64,000 nt of DNA from CAZKKF01 sp964553285 (GTDB lineage Bacteria; Patescibacteriota; Minisyncoccia; Phycocordibacterales; Zambryskibacteraceae). A program made the translations under genes and the position numbers. The notes beneath the pieces were generated by a model. It worked only from the letters and a program-made list of their open reading frames with translations. It had not been told where the DNA came from and ran no database searches. The stretch is taken from positions 44,586 through 108,585 of the forward strand of contig CAZKKF010000001.1 in assembly GCA_964553285.1 (NCBI GenBank). Direction: 5' to 3'. This document shows, piece by piece, positions 52,280-60,809 of the stretch. Each line of letters opens with the position of its first letter. The first letter of the stretch is position 1.

Positions 52280-54013
52280 ATGCCAAACCCAGTAGAAACC
52301 ATAAAAGAGCGCCTGAATATAGCCGAGGTGGCCGCTGGCTACATCTCTCTTGAGAAGGCCGGTTCAAACTTCAAGGCTCGATGTCCTTTCCACCAGGAAA
52401 AGACGCCGTCTTTCTTCGTCTCGCCCGGCCGAAACAGCTATTACTGTTTCGGTTGCGGAGCCAAGGGCGATATATTCACCTTTGTTCAGGAGATGGAGGG
52501 TCTGGATTTCAGAGAGGCTCTGAAGATGCTTGCCGACAAGGCTGGAGTAACGATTGACAGCACCAAGCTGTCCCGCACTCCGGCGGAAAAAGAAAAGGAG
52601 GCGAGGCTCTACGAGGCGCTTGATGCGGCGGCATCTTTCTTTGAAAGTAATCTTGCAGGCACCGGAGGCAAAGCAAGTAGAGATTATCTCAAAGAGAGGG
52701 GTCTCAACGAAGACACCATTTCTTCATTCAGGATAGGTTTTGCACCGGATGAATGGAGTCTGCTCAAAAGCCACCTGCACTCTCTTGGGTTCACAGATGA
52801 GGAGCTATTTGCTACGGGCCTGATCAAGCTAAAAGAGGGCGGCCGCGAGCCGTATGACGTCTTTCGCGGACGCATCATTTTCCCCATCTTTGACGCTACC
52901 GGCAGGGTCATAGCCTTTTCCGGCCGCCTGCTTGGGCAGAGCGACACTTCGCCCAAGTATCTCAACAGTCCGGATACGGTGCTGTTCAACAAGTCCGAAG
53001 TGCTGTACGGCCTTCACAAAGCCAAAGCGGCCATAAGGGGGAACGATTACGCAATACTAGTGGAAGGGCAGTTTGATCTGGCGCTCTCCCACCAAGCGGG
53101 TATTCCGCAGACTATCGCCACTTCGGGCACTGCTGTGTCAGAGGGACATCTTGCCCGCTTAAAGAGACTTTCCGGCAGGCTCATTATCGCTTTGGACGGC
53201 GACGATGCCGGAATTGCCGCGGCTCTGAGAACGGGAGAGATGGCACTGAAAGCGGGATTTGAAGTGAAGTGTGCCCCTCTTGAAAAAGGTAAAGATCCGG
53301 CGGATACCATCCTTGAAAGCGCCGAAAAGTACAAAGACATAGTGAGAGGAGGCAAGCACATTGTTGAGTTCGTACTTGATCTCTGTATGAGCAACAACCC
53401 AGACAGGAAGAATCTGGCGAGAGAGGTGGGGGAAAAGGTCTTGCCGCTCATTGCTCTCATTCCCGATGCTCTGGTTAGGTCTCACTTTGTTCTGCTCGTA
53501 GCAGAAAAGACGGGCCTTAAGGAAGATGCGGTTTGGGATGAAGTAAAGCGAAAAGCGGGCGGCAAGACATATCCTCCCAGAATCGCTTCTGCAGAAGCTT
53601 CGCCAAAAATAAACCAGCTCGAAAAGCACCTGGCCGGCATCGTGCTCTGGCAGAGGGAGGAGAAAGAGCCGGTGCTTGGAGCGGACGAGCTTGAAAAAAT
53701 GCTCCTGTCCTTCTTGAAGCCTGATGAATTGTCGTCTATCATTGAGAGATACGAATCCCAAAAAGAAGAGCTTATATTTGAAGTTGAAAACTACTATCGC
53801 GCCGCAGACAGCGTAGCGCATATAAAAGAGCTCATTCTTGGATTTGAAGACGATCGCATAAGGGAGAGCATGATACGCATCACTGCAGATCTTGCCGAAT
53901 CGGAAAAAGAAAACGACCAGGAAAGAGCCAAGGAGCTGTTGATATCTCTAAAGAGATATTCCGACAGAAAAATGGAGATAGAAAAAGCGCGCGCGGGCTT
54001 GTTTGAAAACTAA
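52280..54013 (+). CDS. dnaG: DNA primase
   Basis: 577 aa. The CHC2-type zinc finger has CPFHQEKTPSFFV and YYCFGCGAKGD. The RNA polymerase domain and TOPRIM fold show YLNSPDTVLFNKSEVLYGL, VEGQFDL and ALDGDDAG, with the acidic metal-binding residues. The C-terminal helicase-binding part (about 440-577) is helical and divergent. It makes RNA primers at the fork. It lies 12 nt after rpoC and 10 nt before rpoD, so primase and RNA polymerase subunits are probably made from the same transcript. Confidence 0.96.
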   Translation: MPNPVETIKERLNIAEVAAGYISLEKAGSNFKARCPFHQEKTPSFFVSPGRNSYYCFGCGAKGDIFTFVQEMEGLDFREALKMLADKAGVTIDSTKLSRTPAEKEKEARLYEALDAAASFFESNLAGTGGKASRDYLKERGLNEDTISSFRIGFAPDEWSLLKSHLHSLGFTDEELFATGLIKLKEGGREPYDVFRGRIIFPIFDATGRVIAFSGRLLGQSDTSPKYLNSPDTVLFNKSEVLYGLHKAKAAIRGNDYAILVEGQFDLALSHQAGIPQTIATSGTAVSEGHLARLKRLSGRLIIALDGDDAGIAAALRTGEMALKAGFEVKCAPLEKGKDPADTILESAEKYKDIVRGGKHIVEFVLDLCMSNNPDRKNLAREVGEKVLPLIALIPDALVRSHFVLLVAEKTGLKEDAVWDEVKRKAGGKTYPPRIASAEASPKINQLEKHLAGIVLWQREEKEPVLGADELEKMLLSFLKPDELSSIIERYESQKEELIFEVENYYRAADSVAHIKELILGFEDDRIRESMIRITADLAESEKENDQERAKELLISLKRYSDRKMEIEKARAGLFEN

Positions 54014-54023
54014 TCATTTTCCC

Positions 54024-55271
54024 ATGAAAAAAAGCAACAAAAAACCTATGAAGAAAAAACCGGCCAAGGCCAAAGCCAAAAAAGCTCCGGCAAAAAAAGC
54101 CGTCAAAAAAGTTTCCAAAAAAGCACCAATCAAACCGCAAAAGAAAACCACTCCCAAAAAAGCCGCTCCCGTCAAAGTTGCCAAGCCTTCAAAGAAAAAA
54201 CAGGCCACCGAAGACAAGATAAATCGCCTGCTCAATCGCGGCAAAGAGAAGGGTTTTGTTACGTACGATGAAATATTGAGAGAGTTTCCGACTATTGAAG
54301 AAGACGTGGTCTTTTTGGACACTCTCTATGTGGAATTTCAGACTGCCGGTATCGACGTGCTTGAGGGGGGCGGGCTCCTTGAGATGCCTTCCGAAGAAAC
54401 GGGAGACAAGAGGTATCAGTACGGCAAAGGCGACTCTTCTTACGACTCCATACAGATGTATTTGAGGGAAATCGGCCAATATCCGCTTATATCCGGTATG
54501 CAGGAAAAAGAGCTTGCCAAGAGAATAGGGGCGGGAGATGCAGAGGCAAAGAACCTGCTTGCCAAGGCGAACCTGCGCCTGGTGGTATCCATTGCCAAGA
54601 AGTATGCAAACAGAAGTCCGGACCTTACCCTCCTTGACCTCATTCAGGAAGGCAACCTCGGCCTCTTCAAAGCCGTAGACAAGTTTGACTGGAAAAAGGG
54701 CTTTAAGTTTTCAACCTACGCCACCTGGTGGATACGCCAGGCCATAACCCGCGCTCTGGCCGACCAGTCTCGCACTATCCGCGTGCCTGTGCACATGGTG
54801 GAAACCATCGCCAAGTACAAGCAGGTGGTGCGCAGACTCACCCAAGACCTCGGCCGCGAACCTCTGCCCGAAGAAATCGCCACGGAAATGAACATGGAAG
54901 TGGAAAAGATTTATCAAATAGAAAAAATAGACCAGTCCACCGTATCTCTTGAAGCTCCGGTGGGGGACAATGATGATGACGGCAAGTCAAAGCTTGGAGA
55001 CTTTCTGGCAGACGACAAGATACTCTCTCCCGAGCAGGAGACCTCAAGGCGCATTGTGCAAGATCAGGTTAGAGAGATATTGGACGAGCTTCCTCCCAAA
55101 GAGCGAAAGATACTTGAGATGCGCTACGGCTTGGGCGATGGCTTTACCCACACCCTTGAAGAAGTAGGAAAAGTGTTTGGTGTAACCCGCGAGCGCATCA
55201 GGCAGATTGAAGCCAAAGCGCTGGAGAAGATACGCCAGCATGATAAAATAAACCGTCTCAAGGGGCACTAA
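54024..55271 (+). CDS. rpoD: Primary sigma factor with lysine-rich N-terminal tail
   Basis: 415 aa. Residues 1-60 are a Lys/Ala/Pro-rich tail with KKP, AKA and PKK repeats, like histone H1 tails. A region 1.1-like part follows (TEDKINRLLNRGKEKGFVTYDEIL). Regions 1.2 to 4 then show DLIQEGNLGLFKAVDKFDW, FKFSTYATWWIRQAITRAL, RTIRVPVHMVETI, PPKERKILEMRYGL and VTRERIRQIEAKALEKIRQ. The ATG at 54024 is preferred over an in-frame TTG inside dnaG. This factor should recognise the TTGACA/TATAAT promoters seen across the window. Confidence 0.96.
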   Translation: MKKSNKKPMKKKPAKAKAKKAPAKKAVKKVSKKAPIKPQKKTTPKKAAPVKVAKPSKKKQATEDKINRLLNRGKEKGFVTYDEILREFPTIEEDVVFLDTLYVEFQTAGIDVLEGGGLLEMPSEETGDKRYQYGKGDSSYDSIQMYLREIGQYPLISGMQEKELAKRIGAGDAEAKNLLAKANLRLVVSIAKKYANRSPDLTLLDLIQEGNLGLFKAVDKFDWKKGFKFSTYATWWIRQAITRALADQSRTIRVPVHMVETIAKYKQVVRRLTQDLGREPLPEEIATEMNMEVEKIYQIEKIDQSTVSLEAPVGDNDDDGKSKLGDFLADDKILSPEQETSRRIVQDQVREILDELPPKERKILEMRYGLGDGFTHTLEEVGKVFGVTRERIRQIEAKALEKIRQHDKINRLKGH

Positions 55272-55294
55272 AATAAAAATCATTCATAAAAAAG

Positions 55295-55325
55295 AAGAGA
55301 CCCCGCGTATTGCGGGGTTCTCTGT
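55295..55325. terminator. Shared bidirectional terminator
   Basis: The core stem is CCCCGC/GCGGGG, extended by AGAGA/TTCTCT. On the minus strand it is followed by TTCTTTTTT, so it mainly ends the lipoprotein transcript. On the plus strand it lies 24 nt after the rpoD stop. Confidence 0.85.
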
Positions 55326-55339
55326 TGTGCAGGAACTCG

Positions 55340-55774
55340 TCAGTCCACGTTTATCCTAATGTGGACATGGGTGAGGAGTGAAGGTGTTTGCTCCTCTCGG
55401 GAGAACAATACCAGTCCCTCGGTCTTGCCCCTGCGCTTTGCCTCAATATAGAGGCGAGCTTTCCAGGCCCGGTCTCCGTTGAGGCAGTTCTCCCCGCATC
55501 GGGCTTCAACCACCCCGATCTCCACTCGGGTACTGACGATGCTTGTGTCAATTCCCGTGAGGTTGATTGAAGGGTTGGCGGTTGCGTGGGCCATGAACGG
55601 AAGCACGATCTCATGTTGCTCGCCATTCATCAGGGATACCTCCTTGGTTTCCCCGAGCGAGATGAAGACAGGGCGGTTCAGCAAATCTTGTCCCGACTGT
55701 ACGCCGTAGCTTTGCTGGTAGACCGAACAGCCGACCAGAAAAAACACGATGGGGAACAACAAAAAGGTTCGCAT
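55340..55774 (-). CDS. Hypothetical lipoprotein
   Basis: 144 aa, unknown function. The signal peptide MRTFLLFPIVFFLVGC ends in a lipobox with Cys16, so the protein should be lipid-anchored on the outer face of the membrane. The rest is beta-rich (GETKEVSLMNGEQHEIVLPF; STRVEIGVVEARCG). It holds two further Cys residues (RCGENC) that could pair. The ATG follows GGAGACTCTG, a good Shine-Dalgarno; an upstream in-frame ATG would overlap the promoter. It is a single-gene unit with the CTATTGACTT promoter and a terminator. Confidence 0.8.
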   Translation of the reverse strand: MRTFLLFPIVFFLVGCSVYQQSYGVQSGQDLLNRPVFISLGETKEVSLMNGEQHEIVLPFMAHATANPSINLTGIDTSIVSTRVEIGVVEARCGENCLNGDRAWKARLYIEAKRRGKTEGLVLFSREEQTPSLLTHVHIRINVD

Positions 55775-55820
55775 CAGAGTCTCCGTGCAAGGGTGAAAAA
55801 TGTGCAGGTTCCTACCCCCC

Positions 55821-55849
55821 ATTATATAATAGTTGGGTTGGGAAGTCAA
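55821..55849 (-). promoter_or_regulatory. CTATTGACT-type promoter
   Basis: On the minus strand TTGACT (55844-55849) in CCTATTGACTT, 17 nt, TATAAT (55821-55826). The leader is about 40 nt. Confidence 0.8.
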
Positions 55850-55890
55850 TAGGTGATTTTGGGCCTAGAAATAAGCACAAATTGGCGGCG

Positions 55891-55899
55891 TGGTAGAAT
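55891..55899 (+). promoter_or_regulatory. Extended -10 of the helicase-nuclease gene
   Basis: TGG plus TAGAAT (55894-55899) ends 6 nt before the ATG, predicting a leaderless mRNA. Confidence 0.55.
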
Positions 55900-55905
55900 G
55901 GCAAT

Positions 55906-58890
55906 ATGATAACCGAAGCCTTCAAGAAAGCGTACAAAAACCTAAACCCTGCCCAAAAGGAAGCTGTGGACACAATAGAGGGGCCGGTGATGGTCATAGC
56001 AGGCCCCGGCACGGGCAAGACGTCCATTCTTACTCTGCGCATAGCAAATATTCTCAAAGAGACAGACACTCCTCCTTCGGGCATCTTGGCGCTTACCTTT
56101 ACCGACTCTGCCGTACATGCCATGAGGCAAAAGCTTTTGCCTCTGATAGGCCCTGCGGCGCATAGGGTAAATATTTTTACCTTCCATGGTTTTGCCAATG
56201 AAATGATACGAAAGTATTCGGAATATTTTCCGCGCATCATAGGCGGCACGACGGCTTCCGATGTAGACAAAATATCCGTAGTGGAAGAAGAAATACTGAA
56301 CGGCGATTACGAGGTAATAAAACCGTTCGGAGACGGACTCTTTTATGTAAGCTCTGCTCTTAGAGCCATATCCGATCTCAAAAGAGACAATATCTCTCCG
56401 GAAGAGTTTACGCGCGTCTTATCCAAAGAGGAGAAGGCAATCATGCAGTCCGAAGATCTTCTGCATCAGAAAGGCCGCTACAAGGGCGAGATAAAGGGTG
56501 CTTACAAAGAGGCTCTGAAGAACATAGAAAAAAACCGCGAGCTTTGCAGAGTTTATGCCGCATACGAGAAGGCTCTGGCGGAAAAGCGCATGTTTGACTA
56601 CGACGACATGCTTCTGGAGATGGTGCGGGCAATGAAAGAAGAAAAAGACTTTCTGCAAACCCTGCAGGAAGAATATCTCTACATACTTGCGGACGAACAC
56701 CAGGATGCCAACAATTCCCAAAACGCCATACTTGAACTATTGGCGGATTACCACCAGTCTCCCAATCTTTTTATAGTGGGGGATGAAAAGCAGGCAATAT
56801 ACCGCTTTCAGGGGGCCTCTCTTGAAAACTTTCTGTACTTCAAGAAAAAATTTGAGACGGCCAAGGTTGTGTTTCTGGATAGCAACTACCGCTCTACCCA
56901 GACCATACTTGATGCCTCCCACGCTCTCATGGGCAGTACCGGAGAAAATAAAGACGTGCTTCGTCCGCGCCTGACAGCGGGAGTAAAACACAGCACAGAA
57001 GCGCCCATAGAGCTGGTGGAGTACAACAGCTCGGCAGACGAAGCCCACAGCACGGCAATGCGCATAAAAGAGCTTATAGCCGATGGTCTTTTGCCCAAGG
57101 AGATTGCCGTACTTGTTCGTACAAACGCTGAGGCAAAAGCTTTTGCCCTCACTCTGTCTCGCATGGATTTGCCATACACTCTGTATACGAGCGACGACGT
57201 GCTTGAAGACGAAGATATGCAAAAGCTCATTATGCTTCTATCGGCTACGGCTTCTCCGCAGGACGAAGAGCTTATGGGCAAGGTGTTTCTTATTGATTTC
57301 CTGGGCCTTCACCCCATGGATGCAGTACTTCTCCTGCGGTTGTCCAGGGAGAAAAGAAGACATCCGCTTGAAGTGCTTATGAATGACTTGTCCTCGGTTT
57401 CTCTGCAAAAGGAAAAAGAAGCCAAGCACCTTGCACGGATGATGACGGATTTTATGGTGCGCGCAAATAACGAAAGTCTGCTTAGCGCTTTTGTATATAT
57501 CGTGGCGGAGTCGGGTTTTGTGAAGCACCTTCTCTCAAGGAGCGACTCGGTGGAAAAGCTTGAAAAGCTTTCTCTCGTGTACGACGAAGTCTCGCGCATG
57601 TCGGTCAGCCGCCGCTCTGCGCGCCTTGCCGATTTTGTAGAGGCGCTAAATACCTTAAAGCGCCACTCGGCCCAGGTCAGTTTTTCCGGCAGGGCTATTT
57701 CTGACGGCGTGTCGGTCATGACCGCGCATAAGTCAAAAGGGCTTGAGTACGACTACGTCTTCATGCTAAATGTTGCAGATAAAGTATGGGGCAACAGGCG
57801 TGCCATGTCGGGCTTCAAGCTGCCTCTATTTTCCGGCGAGCCGGCGGGGGACGGAAGACAGGAGGACGAAAGAAGGCTTTTTTATGTGGCTTTGACCCGT
57901 GCCAGAAAGCATGTGACTATCTCCTGGCCGAAGACTGGAGAGGAGGGTAAGCCGGCACTCGCATCCCGATTCACAGACGAGCTTCCGCCGGAGCTTGTAG
58001 CAAGAAGGGAAGGGGAGGTGGCCGAAGCTTTCGAGCGGATGCTCCATCTTGCCGGTACGGAAAAAGAGTCCCGCACTCTCTGGGACAGAAAATATCTCAA
58101 GAAAATCTTTTTGGAGCAGGGTCTCAATGCAACCGCTCTAAACAATTATCTGGATTGCCCGTGGAAATTCTTTTTTAGGAACCTGGTGAGAATCCCCGAC
58201 GTGCCCAAAAAACACCAGCTATACGGCACTGCCATACATGCCGCTCTCAAATATCTTTCTGATGCCCTGAAAGACGATGCCATGCCTTCTCTGGAAAATC
58301 TTTTGGACAGATATGCAAAACAGCTCCACAAACTGCCACTTAGTGAACACGAGCTCAAAGAGGCGGGGAAGAAGGGCGCGGCTATCCTTGAAGATTATTA
58401 TCGGGAGAGGCTTTCCCGCTGGTACAAGAATGCGGTTGCGGAATACTCGGTGGCCGATGCCATTTTGCACACGGAAGAGGGCGAAAGTATCTTGCTTAGA
58501 GGCCGCCTGGACAGGGTGGAGTTTTTGGATGAGAAGAAAGTGAGGGTGGTGGACTACAAGACGGGATCTCCAAAAACCCGCAATGATATTTTGGGCGCCA
58601 CAAAGTCCTCAAACGGCGACATAAAGCGCCAGCTCAATTTTTACCGCCTGCTGCTTGATCTTCATTCGGGGGGAAAATACGAGATGGTTGAAGGAGTGGT
58701 GGATTTTGTGGAGAAAGACAAGGCTGGCCGGTTCCACGCGGAAGCTTTTGTAATGAGTGAAGTGGACGCAGAGGAGGTCAAAAAAGAAACTATCTCCGCC
58801 GCAGGGGAGATAGTTTCTTTTAGCTTTTGGGACAAGACTTGCAATGATCCCAAATGCGAGTGGTGTGCTCTCAGGAAAACCCTTCTTTAA
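55906..58890 (+). CDS. UvrD-like helicase fused to AddB-type Fe-S nuclease
   Basis: 994 aa. The SF1A helicase core has Walker A AGPGTGKTS (32-40), motif II LADEHQD, motif III VGDEKQAIYRFQGA, motif V VMTAHKSKGLEYDYVF and motif VI YVALTRARKHV. The C-terminal PD-(D/E)XK nuclease (about 740-994) has LRGRLDRVEFLD and VVDYKTG. Cys751 (YLDCPWKFF) and Cys979, Cys984 and Cys987 are placed like the four-Cys iron-staple of AddB/Cas4-type nucleases. It probably processes double-strand ends for recombination, replacing RecBCD or AddAB with one chain. The Fe-S cluster is inferred. Confidence 0.93.
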   Translation: MITEAFKKAYKNLNPAQKEAVDTIEGPVMVIAGPGTGKTSILTLRIANILKETDTPPSGILALTFTDSAVHAMRQKLLPLIGPAAHRVNIFTFHGFANEMIRKYSEYFPRIIGGTTASDVDKISVVEEEILNGDYEVIKPFGDGLFYVSSALRAISDLKRDNISPEEFTRVLSKEEKAIMQSEDLLHQKGRYKGEIKGAYKEALKNIEKNRELCRVYAAYEKALAEKRMFDYDDMLLEMVRAMKEEKDFLQTLQEEYLYILADEHQDANNSQNAILELLADYHQSPNLFIVGDEKQAIYRFQGASLENFLYFKKKFETAKVVFLDSNYRSTQTILDASHALMGSTGENKDVLRPRLTAGVKHSTEAPIELVEYNSSADEAHSTAMRIKELIADGLLPKEIAVLVRTNAEAKAFALTLSRMDLPYTLYTSDDVLEDEDMQKLIMLLSATASPQDEELMGKVFLIDFLGLHPMDAVLLLRLSREKRRHPLEVLMNDLSSVSLQKEKEAKHLARMMTDFMVRANNESLLSAFVYIVAESGFVKHLLSRSDSVEKLEKLSLVYDEVSRMSVSRRSARLADFVEALNTLKRHSAQVSFSGRAISDGVSVMTAHKSKGLEYDYVFMLNVADKVWGNRRAMSGFKLPLFSGEPAGDGRQEDERRLFYVALTRARKHVTISWPKTGEEGKPALASRFTDELPPELVARREGEVAEAFERMLHLAGTEKESRTLWDRKYLKKIFLEQGLNATALNNYLDCPWKFFFRNLVRIPDVPKKHQLYGTAIHAALKYLSDALKDDAMPSLENLLDRYAKQLHKLPLSEHELKEAGKKGAAILEDYYRERLSRWYKNAVAEYSVADAILHTEEGESILLRGRLDRVEFLDEKKVRVVDYKTGSPKTRNDILGATKSSNGDIKRQLNFYRLLLDLHSGGKYEMVEGVVDFVEKDKAGRFHAEAFVMSEVDAEEVKKETISAAGEIVSFSFWDKTCNDPKCEWCALRKTLL

Positions 58891-58897
58891 GGCAGGC

Positions 58898-59587
58898 TTA
58901 CCTCAAGAGGGAATCAATCTGAAGCTCCAGGGCGCTTGCGGGCACTGCTCCGGATACAGGTATTCTCTGGCCGTCTCTGGTGAGAATGACGCTGTACGGA
59001 GTGCCGCGGCCTCCTGCCGCAACGGCATCCTGGTAGTCTCTCTCAACCTTGTCTGCATGTCTGCCGCTATCAAGACAGGTGTTGAACTGAGTTACATCAA
59101 GGCCGACTCGGCTTGCGATTCTCGGCAGTTCCGCCATGTCCAGGCGGTTGTTTGACGGAGTTACGCTGTAAAGCTCGTCCGTGTACGCCCAGAATCCTTC
59201 GTTGCCTCCAAGCTCGCCTGCGCACTCAAGAGCTTCGGCTTCTTTTCTTGCTGTCGGATGAAGCTGGTCAAGAGGGAAGTGTCTGTACACCCATGCCACT
59301 CTGCCGTCTCTGCCGTATTTTTCCATTACGGTCTGCAGGGTGGTATGGAACTGCTTACAGAAAGGACACTCGGTGTCGGAATATTCAACGATCACCACTT
59401 CCGCGTTCGGATTGCCTCTGATGTGGTCGGTTTCTCCCACCGGCCTTATTCTCACTTCCTGCGGGTTGGAAGGTACCGCCGCCTGGTTTCTCTCGGCTGT
59501 CGGCTTGCCCGAAAGGTAGATGCCCACTCCGATAAAAGCTCCCGCAATAATAATTGAAAGGCCCAAAACCATTGATTGTTTATTCAT
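58898..59587 (-). CDS. DsbA-like thiol-disulfide oxidoreductase, membrane-anchored
   Basis: 229 aa. A membrane anchor (about 7-26) leads to a DsbA/thioredoxin domain. The redox motif is CPFC (Cys74, Cys77) in VEYSDTECPFCKQF, with the cis-Pro loop GRGTPYSVIL near the end and two further Cys residues between. It likely forms disulfides in exported proteins, such as the Cys-paired repeat protein at 11-13 kb. A TATACT box 7 nt before the ATG predicts a leaderless mRNA. It is convergent with the helicase gene. Confidence 0.93.
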   Translation of the reverse strand: MNKQSMVLGLSIIIAGAFIGVGIYLSGKPTAERNQAAVPSNPQEVRIRPVGETDHIRGNPNAEVVIVEYSDTECPFCKQFHTTLQTVMEKYGRDGRVAWVYRHFPLDQLHPTARKEAEALECAGELGGNEGFWAYTDELYSVTPSNNRLDMAELPRIASRVGLDVTQFNTCLDSGRHADKVERDYQDAVAAGGRGTPYSVILTRDGQRIPVSGAVPASALELQIDSLLR

Positions 59588-59594
59588 GGGCTAC

Positions 59595-59600
59595 AGTATA
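59595..59600 (-). promoter_or_regulatory. -10 box of the DsbA-like gene
   Basis: TATACT on the minus strand, 7 nt before the ATG at 59587. Confidence 0.5.
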
Positions 59601-59677
59601 ACTGTCCGGCAGTGTGGGGCGCAAGGGATTTTTGAACAGTGCCTTCGGCCTTTTTTGATTGTATAATGTGCCGGTCT

Positions 59678-60472
59678 ATGACTTATTTGGAGGCTATCTT
59701 TTTGGGGGCAGTACAGGGCCTGACGGAGTTTATACCGGTGTCATCTTCCGGCCATCTCATATTGGCAAGGCTTATTTCCGGCAACACCTTCTCGTACGAT
59801 CTGGCTTTTGATGCCGTGCTTCAGCTTGCCACCGCTTTTGCCGTGGTGGCTTATTTTTTGAAATACATCTTTGAGCTTTACAGAAAAGGCAGGTATGGAG
59901 ATGCGGACGACAAAAAATACTCAAGAAAAGTGCTCGCCTTTCTGGTGGTGGGCTCTCTGCCCGCCATTGCCGCGGGCTTTGCCCTGGAAGGATACATGGA
60001 CGGAGTTTTCCGCTCGCCTTTGGTGGTGGTGGTGGGGCTTCTTGTCGGAACGCTCATAATGTACGCATCGGAGCGTTTCCACATGGTAAGAGGGGAGATA
60101 AACGCTTATAGGGGGTTTGTGGCCGGCGTCTTCCAGTGCCTGGCCCTTGTGCCCGGGTTTTCGCGCTCCGGCATGACCATATCGGGAGGATTGTTTTCCG
60201 GCCTTCCGCGCTCGGATGCTGTGAAGATGAGCTTCCTTCTGTCTTTTCCCATTATCATGGGTTCGGGTGTGAAAAAACTTTTGGAACTTTCCCTAAACGG
60301 AGGGCTCGCAGATATTGCCGTGCCCATGATCTTGGGCAGTATCACCGCTTTTAGCGTGGGCTGGTGGGTCATAGGTTTTCTTATACGCTATCTGCAAAGG
60401 CACACTTTCAAAGTTTTTCTCTGGTATAGACTGGCTCTGTCTGTGGTAATACTGGCAATCCTGTATTTGTAG
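59678..60472 (+). CDS. uppP: Undecaprenyl-diphosphatase (UppP/BacA)
   Basis: 264 aa with about eight membrane helices. The N-terminal motif GAVQGLTEFIPVSSSGHL carries the catalytic Glu and Ser/His residues, and PGFSRSGMTISGGLFSGL the conserved Arg/Ser pair. It removes a phosphate from undecaprenyl diphosphate so the lipid carrier for wall and polysaccharide synthesis can be reused. TATAAT (59662-59667) ends 10 nt before the chosen ATG, so the leader is at most a few bases. An ATG four codons earlier overlaps that box. Confidence 0.95.
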   Translation: MTYLEAIFLGAVQGLTEFIPVSSSGHLILARLISGNTFSYDLAFDAVLQLATAFAVVAYFLKYIFELYRKGRYGDADDKKYSRKVLAFLVVGSLPAIAAGFALEGYMDGVFRSPLVVVVGLLVGTLIMYASERFHMVRGEINAYRGFVAGVFQCLALVPGFSRSGMTISGGLFSGLPRSDAVKMSFLLSFPIIMGSGVKKLLELSLNGGLADIAVPMILGSITAFSVGWWVIGFLIRYLQRHTFKVFLWYRLALSVVILAILYL

Positions 60473-60497
60473 TTTTTCTTTTTATATAAAAGGTTCA

Positions 60498-60524
60498 GGC
60501 CGCCAAGATCTTGTCTTGACGGCC
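60498..60524 (-). terminator. Terminator of the 57-aa membrane protein gene
   Basis: On the minus strand GGCCG-TCAAGA folds on TCTTG-GCGGCC (one mismatch), followed by TGAACCTTTTAT. Confidence 0.65.
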
Positions 60525-60529
60525 CTTGC

Positions 60530-60703
60530 TCACCTTGTACTTTCCACAGACTCCACAGAGCCTGTTTTCTCGCCGCTGCCATTCTTGCGTTGTGGCATCA
60601 TCGCAAGGCCCAGGATAACCAGGACCAGGATGAAGAACTCAAGCGGCCCCAACGGCGGCCTCGGGTCGCTGTACCCGGGATCTTCCTCTCCCCAGAAAAT
60701 CAT
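60530..60703 (-). CDS. Small single-pass membrane protein, 57 aa
   Basis: 57 aa starting MIFWGEEDPGYSDPRPPLG, then one transmembrane helix (EFFILVLVILGLAMM, about residues 22-36) and a charged Ser/Glu-rich tail. No family was recognised. The acidic, Pro-rich N-terminus is probably outside and the tail inside, or the reverse. AAGAGG six bases before the ATG is a good Shine-Dalgarno. It has a promoter of the CTATTGATT type, a leader of about 40 nt and a terminator, so it is a real transcription unit despite its size. Confidence 0.7.
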   Translation of the reverse strand: MIFWGEEDPGYSDPRPPLGPLEFFILVLVILGLAMMPQRKNGSGEKTGSVESVESTR

Positions 60704-60747
60704 GCGCGCCTCTTTGATGTGCGGGTTTATGGACGAGCTCTCCTTTA

Positions 60748-60776
60748 ATTATAGCATAACCACCCAGGAAAATCAA
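60748..60776 (-). promoter_or_regulatory. CTATTGATT-type promoter
   Basis: On the minus strand TTGATT (60771-60776) in CCTATTGATT, 17 nt, TATAAT (60748-60753) with TGC before it. Confidence 0.8.
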
Positions 60777-60809
60777 TAGGCAAAAATAAGGCCTATTCTG
60801 GCCGTAAAA

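Noticed and set aside
54003..54023. Upstream TTG start for rpoD
   Set aside because: It lies inside the dnaG end, adds seven unconserved residues and has no start signal; the ATG at 54024 opens the basic tail directly.
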